Below, in pieces: positions 17,951 through 29,818 of a stretch of 64,000 nt of DNA. This DNA comes from Tenuibacillus multivorans (GTDB lineage: Bacteria; Bacillota; Bacilli; Bacillales; Alkalibacillaceae). Position numbers and translations under genes: made by a program. Where the stretch lies: the NCBI RefSeq assembly GCF_900103915.1, contig NZ_FNIG01000001.1, forward strand, positions 62,001 to 126,000. Reading direction: 5' to 3'. Each line of letters starts with the position of its first letter. Within the stretch, counting starts at the first letter, position 1. The notes under the pieces are model-generated. The model searched no databases, had not been told where the DNA came from, and was given only the letters and a program-made list of their open reading frames with translations.

Positions 17951-20455
17951 TTATTCTTTATTTGTATCTGTTTGTTCTTTTTCTGATGAATTGTTTTCCG
18001 CTTCGTTTTCTTCTTCTATATCTTCTTCCTCTTCTTTTTCAACTCTTGCAACTGTCGCAACCTCTTCATCATCTGCTAAGCGAATTAATTTAACACCTTG
18101 AGTATTACGTCCTGTCTGTGATATCGACTCAGAAGGCATACGAATTAAGACCCCACTTGCTGTCATCAGCATTAAATCTTCTTCACCGGTAACTGGTTTA
18201 ACAGCGACGACATGACCGTTTTTCTCATTTAACCTACACGTTAGAATACCTTTACCCCCACGGTTTTGGAGACGATATTCTTCCTCTGGTGTCCGTTTAC
18301 CATATCCCTTAGATGTAACAGTTAATACATTGACATCTGAATTTAAAATTTCCATCGAGACAACTTCGTCACCCTCGCGCAGAGTAATCCCTTTTACCCC
18401 AGCAGCTGTTCTACCCATGGATCTTACATCTTCTTCATGGAAACGGATGAGTAAGCCATTTTGTGTCCCAATCATAATATCCTTTTGACCATCTGTTAAA
18501 CGAACAGAAATTAACTCATCGTCTTCCCTTAGATTAATTGCACGTAAGCCTCCACGGCGAATATTAGCGAAATTGTCTAAGGTTGTACGTTTAGAAATCC
18601 CTTTTCTTGTTGTAAAGAATAAATACCAATCATCTACGTATTCTTTTACAGTAATGACAGCATTGACCCATTCACCTTTTTCAATTTGTAAAACGTTAAC
18701 AAGCGGGATCCCTTTGGCAGTCCGTCCGAATTCGGGTATTTCATAGCCTTTTGCACGATAAACTTTACCCTTATTCGTAAAGAATAAAATCGTATCGTGA
18801 GTGGATGTGGATAATAAATGTTCGACGAAATCCTCATCATTCGTCCCCATACCTTGAATCCCACGACCACCGCGGCGTTGTGCTCGGTACGTAGTAGCTG
18901 GAAGACGTTTGATATAACCTCGATGTGTCAAACTAATGATAACCGTTTCTTCTGGAATCAAGTCCTCGTCTTCAATAAAGTCTGCACCACCAACTGTAAT
19001 TTCAGTTCGACGTGTATCATTATATTTTTCTTTAATCTCTAAAAGCTCTTCTCTAATGATTTCTAATACTTTTTCATCATCTGCTAAAATAGCTTTTAAT
19101 TCTGCAATGAGCTCTTTTACCTCTTTGAATTCATTTTCAATTTTTTCACGCTCTAATCCAGTTAGACGTTGTAAACGCATATCTAGAATAGCTTGTGCTT
19201 GTTTTTCCGAAAGCCCAAAGCGATTCATTAAGCCATCTCGAGCCTCATCCGTTGTCTGTGATTGACGAATCAATTCAATTACGTCATCGAGATGATCTAA
19301 GGCAATTCGTAAACCTTCTAATATATGAGCTCTGGCCTCAGCCTTTTCTAAATCATATTTCGTCCGACGAATGATGACTTCTTTTTGGTGCTCTAAATAA
19401 TGGCTTAGCGTCTGTTTGATATTTAACACTTTGGGTTGTCCATCTACGAGTGCCAACATATTAATACCAAACGATGTTTGTAAGGCTGTTTGTTTGTATA
19501 AATTATTTAAAACAACATTAGCGTTAGCATCACGTCTTAATTCAATGACGATACGCATTCCTTCACGATCCGATTCATCTCGTAAATCGGTAATACCCTC
19601 AATCTTTTTATCTCGAGCTAGTTCAGCAATTTTTTCTATAAGTCTGGCTTTGTTCACTTGAAAAGGAATTTCTGTCACAATGATCGATGTCTTACCATTT
19701 GATTCTTCAACAATATCCGCCTTAGAACGAATCGTCAGCGATCCTTTTCCAGTTTCATAGGCGTTTCGAATTCCACTACGTCCTAAAATGATACCGCCAG
19801 TCGGGAAATCTGGTCCATGTAAATGGTTTTCCATCAATTCTTCTATGGTGATATCAGGGTTTTCACTTATGGTTAAAACCGCATCAATAACTTCACCCAA
19901 TTGATGGGGTGGTATATTTGTAGCCATTCCAACGGCAATACCTGAAGCCCCATTCACTAACAGGTTTGGAAACTTAGCTGGTAGAACGGCAGGTTCCCTT
20001 TCTGTTCCATCATAATTATCAAGATAATCAATCGTATTTTTATTGATATCACGTAATAATTCCATTGAAATCTTAGACATTCTCGCTTCGGTATAACGCA
20101 TCGCTGCAGCTGAGTCACCATCCACAGAACCGAAGTTACCATGTCCATCTACAAGCATATTACGGAAGTTAAAATCTTGTGCCATTCGAACCATAGCGTC
20201 ATATACTGCTGAATCACCGTGAGGGTGGTATTTACCAATCACTTCACCCACAATACGAGCTGATTTTTTATAAGCTTTATCAGCATGCATGCCCAAATCA
20301 TGCATCGCATATAAGATACGTCTATGAACAGGCTTTAAACCATCACGAACATCTGGTAAGGCTCTCGATACAATAACACTCATGGCATAATCTAAAAATG
20401 AAGTTCTCATTTCATTACTAATATTTATTTCTTCTACACTTGGTCGTTGTTCCAA
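17951..20455 (-). CDS. gyrA: DNA gyrase subunit A
   Basis: DNA-cleaving subunit of gyrase. The quinolone-resistance region is [20 protein letters not shown], with the usual susceptible Ser. The active-site Tyr is in [10 protein letters not shown], and the first GyrA box of the C-terminal beta-pinwheel is QRRGGRG. The C-terminus ends in a strongly acidic tail (about 30 residues), as in several Gram-positive GyrA proteins. 834 aa. A GGAGG site precedes the ATG at 20455. It lies 76 nt downstream of gyrB. B. subtilis has an rRNA operon next after gyrA; here an HD-GYP gene takes that place. Confidence 0.98.
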   Translation of the reverse strand: MEQRPSVEEINISNEMRTSFLDYAMSVIVSRALPDVRDGLKPVHRRILYAMHDLGMHADKAYKKSARIVGEVIGKYHPHGDSAVYDAMVRMAQDFNFRNMLVDGHGNFGSVDGDSAAAMRYTEARMSKISMELLRDINKNTIDYLDNYDGTEREPAVLPAKFPNLLVNGASGIAVGMATNIPPHQLGEVIDAVLTISENPDITIEELMENHLHGPDFPTGGIILGRSGIRNAYETGKGSLTIRSKADIVEESNGKTSIIVTEIPFQVNKARLIEKIAELARDKKIEGITDLRDESDREGMRIVIELRRDANANVVLNNLYKQTALQTSFGINMLALVDGQPKVLNIKQTLSHYLEHQKEVIIRRTKYDLEKAEARAHILEGLRIALDHLDDVIELIRQSQTTDEARDGLMNRFGLSEKQAQAILDMRLQRLTGLEREKIENEFKEVKELIAELKAILADDEKVLEIIREELLEIKEKYNDTRRTEITVGGADFIEDEDLIPEETVIISLTHRGYIKRLPATTYRAQRRGGRGIQGMGTNDEDFVEHLLSTSTHDTILFFTNKGKVYRAKGYEIPEFGRTAKGIPLVNVLQIEKGEWVNAVITVKEYVDDWYLFFTTRKGISKRTTLDNFANIRRGGLRAINLREDDELISVRLTDGQKDIMIGTQNGLLIRFHEEDVRSMGRTAAGVKGITLREGDEVVSMEILNSDVNVLTVTSKGYGKRTPEEEYRLQNRGGKGILTCRLNEKNGHVVAVKPVTGEEDLMLMTASGVLIRMPSESISQTGRNTQGVKLIRLADDEEVATVARVEKEEEEDIEEENEAENNSSEKEQTDTNKE

Positions 20456-20531
20456 CCGTCATTACCTCCCTATATGGTAAAACGAGCACAAAAGAACACC
20501 TAAAAATAGGGAACTTGCGCTCTTACCATCA

Positions 20532-22499
<1,968 letters not shown>

Positions 22500-22796
22500 T
22501 TATTCTTCAATATCATAAGTATCCGTTATGTCATCTACCTTATCTAGCTTATAAGATAATTGTGCTCGTCGGTTTAAAGTAGAAACTGATAGGGAACTAA
22601 AATAGATATGATTGACTGTTATCACAATTGATTTCGCTTCTTCATAAGAAGAATCGGATACATTCCCACTTTCACGTTGTTTAAAAATCATCTCTTCGAT
22701 AATCGATGAGGAGTTAAATAAATTATAATCAATTATAGAAACGACATCTCTTGATCGAATAACGTTTTCATCACCAATATGAATAAACACTATCAT
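22500..22796 (-). CDS. remB: RemB-like extracellular matrix regulator (YaaB, DUF370)
   Basis: Small protein of the RemA/RemB (DUF370) family; RemA is a DNA-binding biofilm activator in B. subtilis, and RemB (YaaB) lies in this same position between recF and gyrB. The domain begins MIVFIHIGDENVIRSRDVVS, the characteristic DUF370 start, and ends with an acidic tail. Start taken at ATG 22796 (98 aa), 5 nt after AAAGG; a GTG two codons earlier is closer to the site. It overlaps the end of recF slightly less than that alternative. A direct role in matrix genes here is inferred from the family. Confidence 0.88.
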   Translation of the reverse strand: MIVFIHIGDENVIRSRDVVSIIDYNLFNSSSIIEEMIFKQRESGNVSDSSYEEAKSIVITVNHIYFSSLSVSTLNRRAQLSYKLDKVDDITDTYDIEE

Positions 22797-22798
22797 CC

Positions 22799-23917
22799 TC
22801 ACCTTTCTTCAACTAATTGACCATCATGGATGGTGAATATTTCAGCCTGACTAATCGTATCATGGGCAATACCATCAATACTGGTTGTCGTTACAAAAGT
22901 TTGAACTTTACCTTGAATGGTGTTTAATAAATGAGATTGTCTATGGTCATCTAATTCACTTAGGACATCATCCAAAAGTAATATCGGGTATTCGCCAACT
23001 TCTTCATAAATTAATTCTATTTCAGCTAATTTTAATGACAAGGCTGTTGTCCGCTGTTGACCTTGTGATCCATAGGTTTGAACATTTTTATCATTAACTG
23101 TAAAAACTAAGTCATCACGATGTGGCCCAATTAAAGTTGTGCCTCGATCTATTTCTTTATTTTCAATATTCTTAAAATGTTGTTCGTATACCATTCTTAT
23201 TTTTTCCGAATTCATAGCTTCTGATACATTTACACTAGCATTATAATCAATATTTAATAGTTCTTTTCCTTGACTAATACCCTCATGAATCGGGTTCGCC
23301 CATTTTCTTAATTTATTTAAGAATAGAAAGCGTCTTTCTAGAATAATACTCGCATGCTCTATTAACTGTTCTGTATAGACATGCAGCATGGTTGAATCGG
23401 TAATAAATTGGCGCTGCAAATCTTTCAGTAGAGCATTTCGCTCTTTTAAAATTCTTTGATATTGGGTTAGATGATGGATATAGACGGGTTGTGTTTGTCC
23501 TATTTCCATATCAATAAATTTCCGTCGTTCTTGTGGACTACCTTTTACTAGGTTTAAATCTTCAGGTGCAAACATGACGATATTCATTGAACCAACATAT
23601 TCACTTAAACGTTTTTGTTCAATGTGGTTAAATTTTACTTTTTTACCTTTGTTTGAAAGGACTACTTCTAATGGAATTGATTGATTTCGTTTAAATACTC
23701 TACCTTCTATTTTACCATATTCTGCGTCCCATTTGATTAATTCTTTATCTCGAGGTGTCCGATGGGATTTGGTAAAGGCTAAAACATATACAGACTCCAT
23801 CAAATTGGTTTTCCCTTGAGCATTTTCTCCAATAATCACATTGATTTTTTGATCAAATGATACAGTTAATTTGTTGTAATTGCGATAATTCGTTAGTGTT
23901 AATTCTTCAATATACAT
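22799..23917 (-). CDS. recF: DNA replication and repair protein RecF
   Basis: SMC-like ATPase that helps load RecA at gaps. Walker A is [10 protein letters not shown] (about residue 30), the signature is [18 protein letters not shown], and Walker B is [16 protein letters not shown]. It starts [14 protein letters not shown], as RecF proteins do. 372 aa. It lies 69 nt downstream of yaaA and adjoins remB, matching the conserved dnaN-yaaA-recF-remB-gyrB block. Confidence 0.97.
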   Translation of the reverse strand: MYIEELTLTNYRNYNKLTVSFDQKINVIIGENAQGKTNLMESVYVLAFTKSHRTPRDKELIKWDAEYGKIEGRVFKRNQSIPLEVVLSNKGKKVKFNHIEQKRLSEYVGSMNIVMFAPEDLNLVKGSPQERRKFIDMEIGQTQPVYIHHLTQYQRILKERNALLKDLQRQFITDSTMLHVYTEQLIEHASIILERRFLFLNKLRKWANPIHEGISQGKELLNIDYNASVNVSEAMNSEKIRMVYEQHFKNIENKEIDRGTTLIGPHRDDLVFTVNDKNVQTYGSQGQQRTTALSLKLAEIELIYEEVGEYPILLLDDVLSELDDHRQSHLLNTIQGKVQTFVTTTSIDGIAHDTISQAEIFTIHDGQLVEER

Positions 23918-23986
23918 GAAGTGACTCCTTTAATGACTTGAAACACTCTTTGAGTGCTAAAAACCTCAAGTATGTTCACGTACTAT

Positions 23987-24211
23987 TTATTCGTCTGCTC
24001 GCTCGACCTGAAACGAACCAACTTCTTCTATTTCAATGACATCGTGAATATTGAGTTTGCGACCACGACGATCGTCTTTTTCACCATTCACATAGACGTC
24101 AAACTCCTTTAAAAACACTTTAGCCATACCACCAGAATCAATGATGTTGGCTAGTTTTAAAAATTGACCAAGTGTTATTTCTTCAGTATCTATATCAATT
24201 TTCTCAGGCAT
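23987..24211 (-). CDS. yaaA: S4-domain RNA-binding protein YaaA (RlbA)
   Basis: Small S4-domain protein (74 aa) conserved between dnaN and recF in Bacillota. The S4 pattern is visible in ITLGQFLKLANIIDSGGMAK, VYVNGEKDDRRGRKL and VIEIEE. It is thought to act in ribosome biogenesis, from family knowledge only. GAAGGTG precedes the ATG. A clear terminator separates it from dnaN, so it probably has its own promoter together with recF. Confidence 0.9.
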   Translation of the reverse strand: MPEKIDIDTEEITLGQFLKLANIIDSGGMAKVFLKEFDVYVNGEKDDRRGRKLNIHDVIEIEEVGSFQVERADE

Positions 24212-24276
24212 GATTTCACCTTCTTTATTTTAATTCACTTTAATATCTATTTTACTAAACATTTACCAATAAGAAA

Positions 24277-24312
24277 AGAAACTGAACGATTTGTGGTTGT
24301 CGTTCAGTTTCT
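24277..24312 (-). terminator. Terminator after dnaN
   Basis: A 13-bp perfect stem (AGAAACTGAACGA / TCGTTCAGTTTCT) with TTTTCTT after it on the - strand. It closes the dnaA-dnaN operon and separates it from yaaA-recF. Confidence 0.85.
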
Positions 24313-24331
24313 AATTTAATCATCATATTTT

Positions 24332-25474
24332 TTAATATGTTCGAACAGGGGTGACTAATTGTAAAATTTGTTCACTTTCTTCTTCTGGGCGAATGACAAA
24401 CGGTCGCATCGCACCTGTGAAATTAATCAAAACTTGTTCTGAATCAATCGCTCTTAAAGCATCAATCATGTATTTAGCGTTGAAGGAAATTTTAATCTCC
24501 TCGCCTTCAATGGAAATAGTTTGTAACAGTTCTTCAACTTGTCCAATTTCAGGAGAGTGACTCGTAATTTGTATATTTTGTTGTCCTTGGGTGACTAATT
24601 TAACGATATTATTTCGATTATCTTTTGCTAATAAACTTGCACGATCAATAGATTGAATTAGATCCTTTGAATTAACCTTCATAACAGTTTTACTTTGATC
24701 CGGTATTAAGCGAGACGTTTCTGGATAATTGCCATCTAATAAACGAGATAAAAAGTATAAATGCTTTGTACGGAATAAAATCTGATTGTCTGTAACACTA
24801 ATCTGTAACGTATCTTGGGTATCTTCTAAAATTTTATTTAACTCACTCAAACTTTTTCCAGGAATAACAACATTGTTAAAAGATAGGTTTTCAACTTGAT
24901 CTATTGTAATTTTTCTTGATGCTAATCGATGACTATCTGTTGCGACTAATCCCAATTCATTGTTATCTAGTTTGATGTGTACGCCAGTTAAAATTGGTCT
25001 TGTTTCGGATGTCGAAACTGCAAAATTGGTTTGACGAATTAACATTTTTAATAAGTCGATTTGAATATCGAAACTATTTTCTGTTTGTAAAACTGGTAAT
25101 TGTGGATATTCTTCTGGGTCTTGACCATTCAATTTAAATTCAGCATGACCAGATCGTATGTTTATGTTCATATCATCATCAACTTGGATCTCAATTTGAT
25201 TATCTGGTAATTTACGAATAATCTCCGGTAAAAATTTGGCTTGAACAACAATTTGACCAGGAATGATTTCATGAATGTTAACAATACCATCTTCTTCTCT
25301 TGAGATTACAGATTCGATAGTAATATCTGAATTACTACCTGTTAGTTTTACCTCTTGTTCATTAGCCTCAAATTTAATACCCGATAATATAGGTATTGTT
25401 GTTTTCGATGAGATTGCCTTCATGACATTTTGAATACTTGCCATTAATGGCTCACGTTCAATTAATATTTTCAT
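24332..25474 (-). CDS. dnaN: DNA polymerase III beta sliding clamp
   Basis: Processivity clamp that encircles DNA as a dimer and tethers DNA polymerase III. Three clamp domains are evident over 380 aa, with NFAVSTSETRPILTGVHIKL in domain 2, GNYPETSRLIP, and a C-terminus ILQLVTPVRTY matching the family end ('LxxPVRTY'). It starts MKILIEREPLM after a GGAGG site. It lies 172 nt downstream of dnaA with the DNA-unwinding part of oriC between them. Confidence 0.97.
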   Translation of the reverse strand: MKILIEREPLMASIQNVMKAISSKTTIPILSGIKFEANEQEVKLTGSNSDITIESVISREEDGIVNIHEIIPGQIVVQAKFLPEIIRKLPDNQIEIQVDDDMNINIRSGHAEFKLNGQDPEEYPQLPVLQTENSFDIQIDLLKMLIRQTNFAVSTSETRPILTGVHIKLDNNELGLVATDSHRLASRKITIDQVENLSFNNVVIPGKSLSELNKILEDTQDTLQISVTDNQILFRTKHLYFLSRLLDGNYPETSRLIPDQSKTVMKVNSKDLIQSIDRASLLAKDNRNNIVKLVTQGQQNIQITSHSPEIGQVEELLQTISIEGEEIKISFNAKYMIDALRAIDSEQVLINFTGAMRPFVIRPEEESEQILQLVTPVRTY

Positions 25475-25494
25475 AATGGCCTCCTGTGAACATA

Positions 25495-25637
25495 AATTTA
25501 TATTTATTTATTATTTTTAAATATAGTCATAATAGTAATAGGGCTTGTTAATTTGTGAATAACTCTAAATAAGTCTTGAAATAGTGTTTTATTCACATGT
25601 GGATAAGTTGTTCATATATGTGCATCAGTTATTCACA
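25495..25637. other. oriC part 2: DnaA boxes, GC cluster, DnaA-trio-like and AT-rich unwinding region
   Basis: Between dnaA and dnaN. DnaA boxes are TTATTCACA at 25629-25637 and 25589-25597, the perfect TGTGGATAA at 25598-25606 and TGTGAATAA at 25554-25562. Going on towards dnaN, an 11-nt gap leads to a GC cluster (GGGC, 25541-25544). On the - strand the trinucleotide run CTATTACTATTATGACTA (25523-25540) follows, then a nearly pure A/T stretch to about 25495. This matches the box/GC/trio/AT order of the B. subtilis basal unwinding system. Confidence 0.8.
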
Positions 25638-25646
25638 TGTTAACAA

Positions 25647-26993
25647 TTAATTAGACTTAATCGTTTCAATTAATTCATCAATTTCCCGTTGTAGATTTAG
25701 ATCATCAGCCATCATTTTTGATATTTTTTCATGTGCGTGAATGACCGTTGTATGATCTCGTCCGCCAAATTCCTCGCCTATTTTAGGTAAAGAAAAATCA
25801 GTAAGTTCTCGAGCTAAGTACATGGCTATTTGCCTTGGGAATGCGACTGATTTTGTTCGTTTTTTAGCTCCAAAATCTTCTAATCTAACATGATATTTTT
25901 CTCCAACTATTTCTTGAATTCCTTTGATGGTAATTTCTTTTGGTTTATTGCTTGGAATAATGTCCTTAAGTGCATTAGCTGCTAAAGCCGCATCAATATC
26001 TTCGTTAACTAGAGAAGAGTAGGCAACCACACGGATTAAAGCACCTTCAAGCTCACGGATATTTGTATCGATTTGATTGGCAATATAGAGCATAACTTCA
26101 TTCGGGATATCTAATCCATCCGCTTTTGCCTTTTTACGTAATATCGCGATTCTCGTTTCTAAATCAGGAGGTGTAATGTCTGTAATTAATCCCCATTCAA
26201 ATCGAGAACGTAAACGATCTTCTAAAGTAGGGATCTCTTTCGGTGGTCGATCACTCGAAATGACGATTTGTTTATTTTCTTCATGTAATGTATTAAACGT
26301 GTGGAAAAATTCTTCTTGAGTTTGTTCTTTTCCAGCTAAAAATTGAATATCATCTATCAGGAGCACGTCCACATTTCGATATTTATTTCGAAAATCAATT
26401 GCTTTGTTATCACGAATGGAGTTAATAAATTCGTTAGTAAACTTTTCAGACGTCGTATAGACGACGCTAGCTGAAGGATTATGCTCTAAAACATAATGTC
26501 CAATGGCGTGCATTAAGTGTGTTTTACCTAGACCTACACCACCATAAATAAATAATGGGTTGTAAGCTTTTGCTGGTGCTTCAGCAACGGCTAATGACGC
26601 AGCATGAGCAAAACGGTTACCAGATCCAATAACAAATGTTTCAAACGTATATTTAGAATTAAGCATCGTCTTAGATGAATGGTGATCCGCTTTTAAATCG
26701 TTCGTCTTTTTAACGGGCTTGCTCATAGGCTCATCAATACTTTCTGTTTCAGGAATAACAAATTTAGGTTCTAATTGAGCTCCTGTTACATCATAAATAG
26801 TAGAAGATATAAGCTTAGAATAGCTATTTTCTAACCAATCTCTCGCGAATTCATTAGGTGCTGCAATGACAATTTGATCATTCTCTATAAACTTGGCTTC
26901 CGTCGATTTTAGCCACGTATCAAAGCTTGGTTTACTCACTTTTTTCTCAATCTCTGCTAAAGCCTTCGTCCATATTTCCGCAATGTTATCCAA
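25647..26993 (-). CDS. dnaA: Chromosomal replication initiator DnaA
   Basis: AAA+ initiator that binds DnaA boxes and melts oriC. Domain I spans residues 1-80 ([21 protein letters not shown]) and domain II is a short linker. Domain III has Walker [18 protein letters not shown], Walker [17 protein letters not shown] and the arginine-finger region. Domain IV carries the box-binding signature [14 protein letters not shown]. 448 aa. It is flanked by box clusters on both sides, the arrangement of a bipartite origin with autoregulation. Confidence 0.98.
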   Translation of the reverse strand: MDNIAEIWTKALAEIEKKVSKPSFDTWLKSTEAKFIENDQIVIAAPNEFARDWLENSYSKLISSTIYDVTGAQLEPKFVIPETESIDEPMSKPVKKTNDLKADHHSSKTMLNSKYTFETFVIGSGNRFAHAASLAVAEAPAKAYNPLFIYGGVGLGKTHLMHAIGHYVLEHNPSASVVYTTSEKFTNEFINSIRDNKAIDFRNKYRNVDVLLIDDIQFLAGKEQTQEEFFHTFNTLHEENKQIVISSDRPPKEIPTLEDRLRSRFEWGLITDITPPDLETRIAILRKKAKADGLDIPNEVMLYIANQIDTNIRELEGALIRVVAYSSLVNEDIDAALAANALKDIIPSNKPKEITIKGIQEIVGEKYHVRLEDFGAKKRTKSVAFPRQIAMYLARELTDFSLPKIGEEFGGRDHTTVIHAHEKISKMMADDLNLQREIDELIETIKSN

Positions 26994-27037
26994 CTAGTTC
27001 ACTCCCTTGTTCATTCAAATACAGTGAAAAACTATGA

Positions 27038-27376
27038 TGTGGATAACTTTGTCTAATCATGACAATAGATATGTACATTTATCGACAAATTCCACAACAA
27101 TGTGTATAACAGATTAAACAACCTGTTATTAAATATCCACAAACTATTCACAAGTTGTGGAAAAACTAATATGTAAAATGAACTTATCCACTAATAAAAC
27201 ACTAATATCATATCAAAATATGACTTTTGAATCAATGGGTTTCGCGACTTATCCACATCAAAAACATGTATGTGGTGTTTTTTTGTCCACATATGTTGAA
27301 TTTGTGGTTAAGTTGTCGAATGGATGTGTGGATAAAAAAACAAAAGATTAAACATATACATAGGGTCTGTGGATAA
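27038..27376. other. oriC part 1: DnaA-box cluster between dnaA and rpmH
   Basis: The 530-bp gap between the divergent dnaA and rpmH genes has no gene. It holds perfect 9-mer boxes (TTATCCACA or complement) at 27038-27046, 27249-27257, 27327-27335 and 27368-27376. There is also TGTGTATAA at 27101-27109 and several one-mismatch boxes (for example 27079-27087, 27184-27192, 27303-27311). With the dnaA-dnaN cluster this makes a bipartite oriC. Gene direction switches here. Confidence 0.92.
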
Positions 27377-27431
27377 ATTAAGACTTGTGTTATCTTGGTA
27401 GATGCTTTAAAATGTATAATGCGTTTTGATA

Positions 27432-27460
27432 TTGACATTAAGTATTAAAATTTATATACT
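27432..27460 (+). promoter_or_regulatory. Strong sigmaA promoter of rpmH
   Basis: Consensus TTGACA (27432-27437), exactly 17 nt spacer, then TATACT (27455-27460), 64 nt before the rpmH start. It drives the first gene rightwards from oriC. Confidence 0.75.
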
Positions 27461-27523
27461 AATTTGGACTGTTTTTTGAATAACGATCCAACGTGTATGA
27501 TGATTCTTCAGGAGGTGTAATTC

Positions 27524-27658
27524 ATGAAACGCACATATCAACCAAATAAACGTAAAAGAAATAAAGTACACGGCTTTCGTGCTAGAATGAAAACTAAAAA
27601 CGGACGTAAAGTTCTAGCTCGCCGTCGTAAAAAAGGAAGAAAAGTACTTTCTGCGTAG
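27524..27658 (+). CDS. rpmH: 50S ribosomal protein L34
   Basis: A 44-aa, very basic protein: [20 protein letters not shown] then [20 protein letters not shown] and VLSA, the complete L34 pattern. GGAGGTG lies 9 nt before the ATG. It is the first rightward gene from oriC, as in nearly all bacteria of this group, and is followed by its own terminator, so most transcripts should stop before rnpA. Confidence 0.98.
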   Translation: MKRTYQPNKRKRNKVHGFRARMKTKNGRKVLARRRKKGRKVLSA

Positions 27659-27689
27659 ACCACTGAATCAAAATCAGTGGTCTTTTTTC
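27658..27689 (+). terminator. Terminator after rpmH
   Basis: Stem GACCACTGA / TCAGTGGTC followed by TTTTTT, overlapping the final base of the rpmH stop codon. Confidence 0.88.
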
Positions 27690-27809
27690 TCTTATGAGAT
27701 TATTTCAAATTGTATAGAATAAGGAATAGATACATTAATTCTGATAAAAACTTGCCAGCTGAGAGGTAGGTTACTTAATTATGGTTTAGTCTATAGAGTT
27801 AGAGATTGG

Positions 27810-28160
27810 ATGATTCTATTGAAGAAAAAATTTCGAATCAAAAAAAATGAAGAGTTCCAAATGATTTTAAAAAATGGAGAGTCCTTTGCAAATCGTCAAT
27901 TAGTTTTATATTATATGGAAAAAGAGAATCAAACCCATTTTCGAGTTGGTTTATCTGTTGGAAAGAAGATAGGTAATGCAGTTAAACGGAATGAAATTAA
28001 ACGTTATTTAAGACATGCTTTTATTGAGTTAGAGGATCACATACGACCGAATGTTGATTTAATTGTCATCGCTAGAAAACCAACAAATAATATGGGATTT
28101 AATGAACTAAAGAATAGCTTAGCGCATGTTCTTAAACGTACAAGCATGTTTCGTCATTAA
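27810..28160 (+). CDS. rnpA: Ribonuclease P protein component
   Basis: Protein cofactor of RNase P, which matures tRNA 5' ends. It shows the diagnostic [19 protein letters not shown] (RNR-type motif with RNE in place of RNR) and VGLSVGKK. 116 aa counting from ATG 27810; a TTG three codons later ([13 protein letters not shown]) is an alternative. Neither has a strong ribosome site. Lies between rpmH and yidC in the standard order. Confidence 0.95.
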   Translation: MILLKKKFRIKKNEEFQMILKNGESFANRQLVLYYMEKENQTHFRVGLSVGKKIGNAVKRNEIKRYLRHAFIELEDHIRPNVDLIVIARKPTNNMGFNELKNSLAHVLKRTSMFRH

Positions 28161-28279
28161 ATGATTGAATTTGTTGTGGTAATCAACATAGTTTAAGTGC
28201 TAAAATACTAAATAGAGTATTAGTAGAATAGAATAGGATATGTAGGTATCGTTTTGATTTCGTTAGGAGGAAATAAAAA

Positions 28280-29053
28280 GTGCGAAAAAGACTATTAATC
28301 ATACTCGCCTTAGTCGGCGTAGCCTTTTTCTTATCAGGATGTACGCAAATAAATGAACCGATTAGCCCTGATAGTGAGGGGATTTGGAACAGCTATTTTG
28401 TATGGCCATTATCTTTATTAATCACATATATAGCTGAAACTATATTTAATCACGGTTACGGTTTAGCGATTATTATTGTAACGTTATTACTACGTACAAT
28501 AATACTTCCATTAAATATAAAGCAATTAAAATCATCTCAAGCGATGCAATTGCTTCAACCAGAAATTCAAAAGCTTAGAGAAAAATATTCATCTAAAGAC
28601 CAGCAGACACAACAAAAACTACAACAAGAAACGATGGCATTATTCCAAAAGCATGGGGTAAACCCATTAGCAGGTTGTTTACCTATATTAGTACAAATGC
28701 CAATTTTAATCGCGTTTTATCACGCGATTATGCGAACTCCTGAGATTAAAGAATATGGCTTTTTATGGTTTCAATTAGGAGATCCAAGTATTATTTTAGC
28801 TTTAATTACAATGGCTACAACGTATATCCAACAAAAAATTATGATGGCAGGAACGACTGCTGGTGCTAATCCACAGATGCAAATTATGTTATACTTATTA
28901 CCAATTATGATTGGTGGGTTTGCCTTATTCTTCCCATCAGCATTAGCACTATATTGGGTAGTAGGTAACTTATTCATGATTGCTCAAACAATCTTTATTC
29001 GTCGTCCAATGATGAAAGAATTTGAAAATAATAATGGGGGAGCGAAAAAGTGA
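28280..29053 (+). CDS. yidC: Membrane protein insertase YidC (SpoIIIJ type)
   Basis: Inserts and folds membrane proteins. It has a lipoprotein signal ([11 protein letters not shown], lipobox Cys near 21), as Gram-positive YidC1 proteins do, and then about five membrane segments. The conserved cytosolic loop is [20 protein letters not shown], followed by [16 protein letters not shown] and [14 protein letters not shown]. Starts at GTG 28280, 7 nt after TAGGAGG. 257 aa. It overlaps khpB by 4 nt. In B. subtilis SpoIIIJ also supports forespore development. Confidence 0.95.
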   Translation: MRKRLLIILALVGVAFFLSGCTQINEPISPDSEGIWNSYFVWPLSLLITYIAETIFNHGYGLAIIIVTLLLRTIILPLNIKQLKSSQAMQLLQPEIQKLREKYSSKDQQTQQKLQQETMALFQKHGVNPLAGCLPILVQMPILIAFYHAIMRTPEIKEYGFLWFQLGDPSIILALITMATTYIQQKIMMAGTTAGANPQMQIMLYLLPIMIGGFALFFPSALALYWVVGNLFMIAQTIFIRRPMMKEFENNNGGAKK

Positions 29054-29676
29054 GAGAAATAACGGCTAGTGGTCAAACAGTTGAAGAAGCAAAGGAAAAT
29101 GCGCTTCGTCAATTAGGGCTTATGGAAGATCAAGTCAACGTGGAAGTGATTGATGAAGGTAAAAAAGGAATATTAGGAGTATTTGGCTCAAAGCGTGCTT
29201 ACGTAAAGGTTCAAGAAAAGGTGGACTTAGTAAAAGTAGGTGAGCAATTTTTGGTCAATGTAACTAATGAAATGGGCGTGAATGTTGAGGTTCAAACAAC
29301 TGAAGGTGAAAATGAAATCGTCTATGAATTAGTTGGAGAAAAAATTGGCTTACTCATTGGTAAGCGTGGCCAGACATTAAATGCTTTACAATATTTAACG
29401 CATTTAGCGGTTAATAAAATTGATCAAGATCAATATGTTACAGTAGTTGTCGATGCTGAGAACTATCGTTATAGAAGAGAAGAAACGTTAAGTCAGCTTG
29501 CTAATAAGTTGGCATATAAAGTAATGCGTAATCGTGAAGCTGTCAAAATAGAACCAATGCCTTCATTTGAGCGAAAAATTATTCATACAGCACTTCATGA
29601 CCACAGCGATGTTTCAACACATTCGGAAGGTAAAGACCCAAATCGTTATGTTGTTATAAAACCAAAAGAAGAATAA
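29050..29676 (+). CDS. khpB: RNA-binding protein KhpB (Jag, SpoIIIJ-associated)
   Basis: RNA-binding protein encoded next to YidC. The N-terminal Jag_N domain ([20 protein letters not shown]) with [12 protein letters not shown] is followed by a KH domain ([17 protein letters not shown]) and a C-terminal R3H domain ([20 protein letters not shown]). 208 aa. GTG start within the yidC stop region, with GGGGGAG upstream. Acts with KhpA on RNA and cell-wall control in other Gram-positives (family knowledge). Confidence 0.95.
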   Translation: MREITASGQTVEEAKENALRQLGLMEDQVNVEVIDEGKKGILGVFGSKRAYVKVQEKVDLVKVGEQFLVNVTNEMGVNVEVQTTEGENEIVYELVGEKIGLLIGKRGQTLNALQYLTHLAVNKIDQDQYVTVVVDAENYRYRREETLSQLANKLAYKVMRNREAVKIEPMPSFERKIIHTALHDHSDVSTHSEGKDPNRYVVIKPKEE

Positions 29677-29682
29677 TGAATC

Positions 29683-29716
29683 ATCGATCGTCTATTTGAG
29701 GCGGTCGATTTTTTAA
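29683..29716 (+). terminator. Terminator after khpB
   Basis: Stem ATCGATCGTC / GGCGGTCGAT with G-U pairs and a T-run (TTTTTT), 7 nt after the khpB stop. Confidence 0.75.
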
Positions 29717-29818
29717 TCTTTTAAGGAAAATTTTACGTATTGATTATTCTTTTCTTTTGTATTATATTATGTTATTGTTTTTAGTTAGGAAATTAACTGA
29801 TAGAAAGGGGTGAAGGTT

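Noticed and set aside
27157-27438. Short open frames in the oriC gap (27157-27351 +, 27232-27438 -)
   Set aside because: They overlap DnaA boxes and have no ribosome sites; their codons follow the box repeats.
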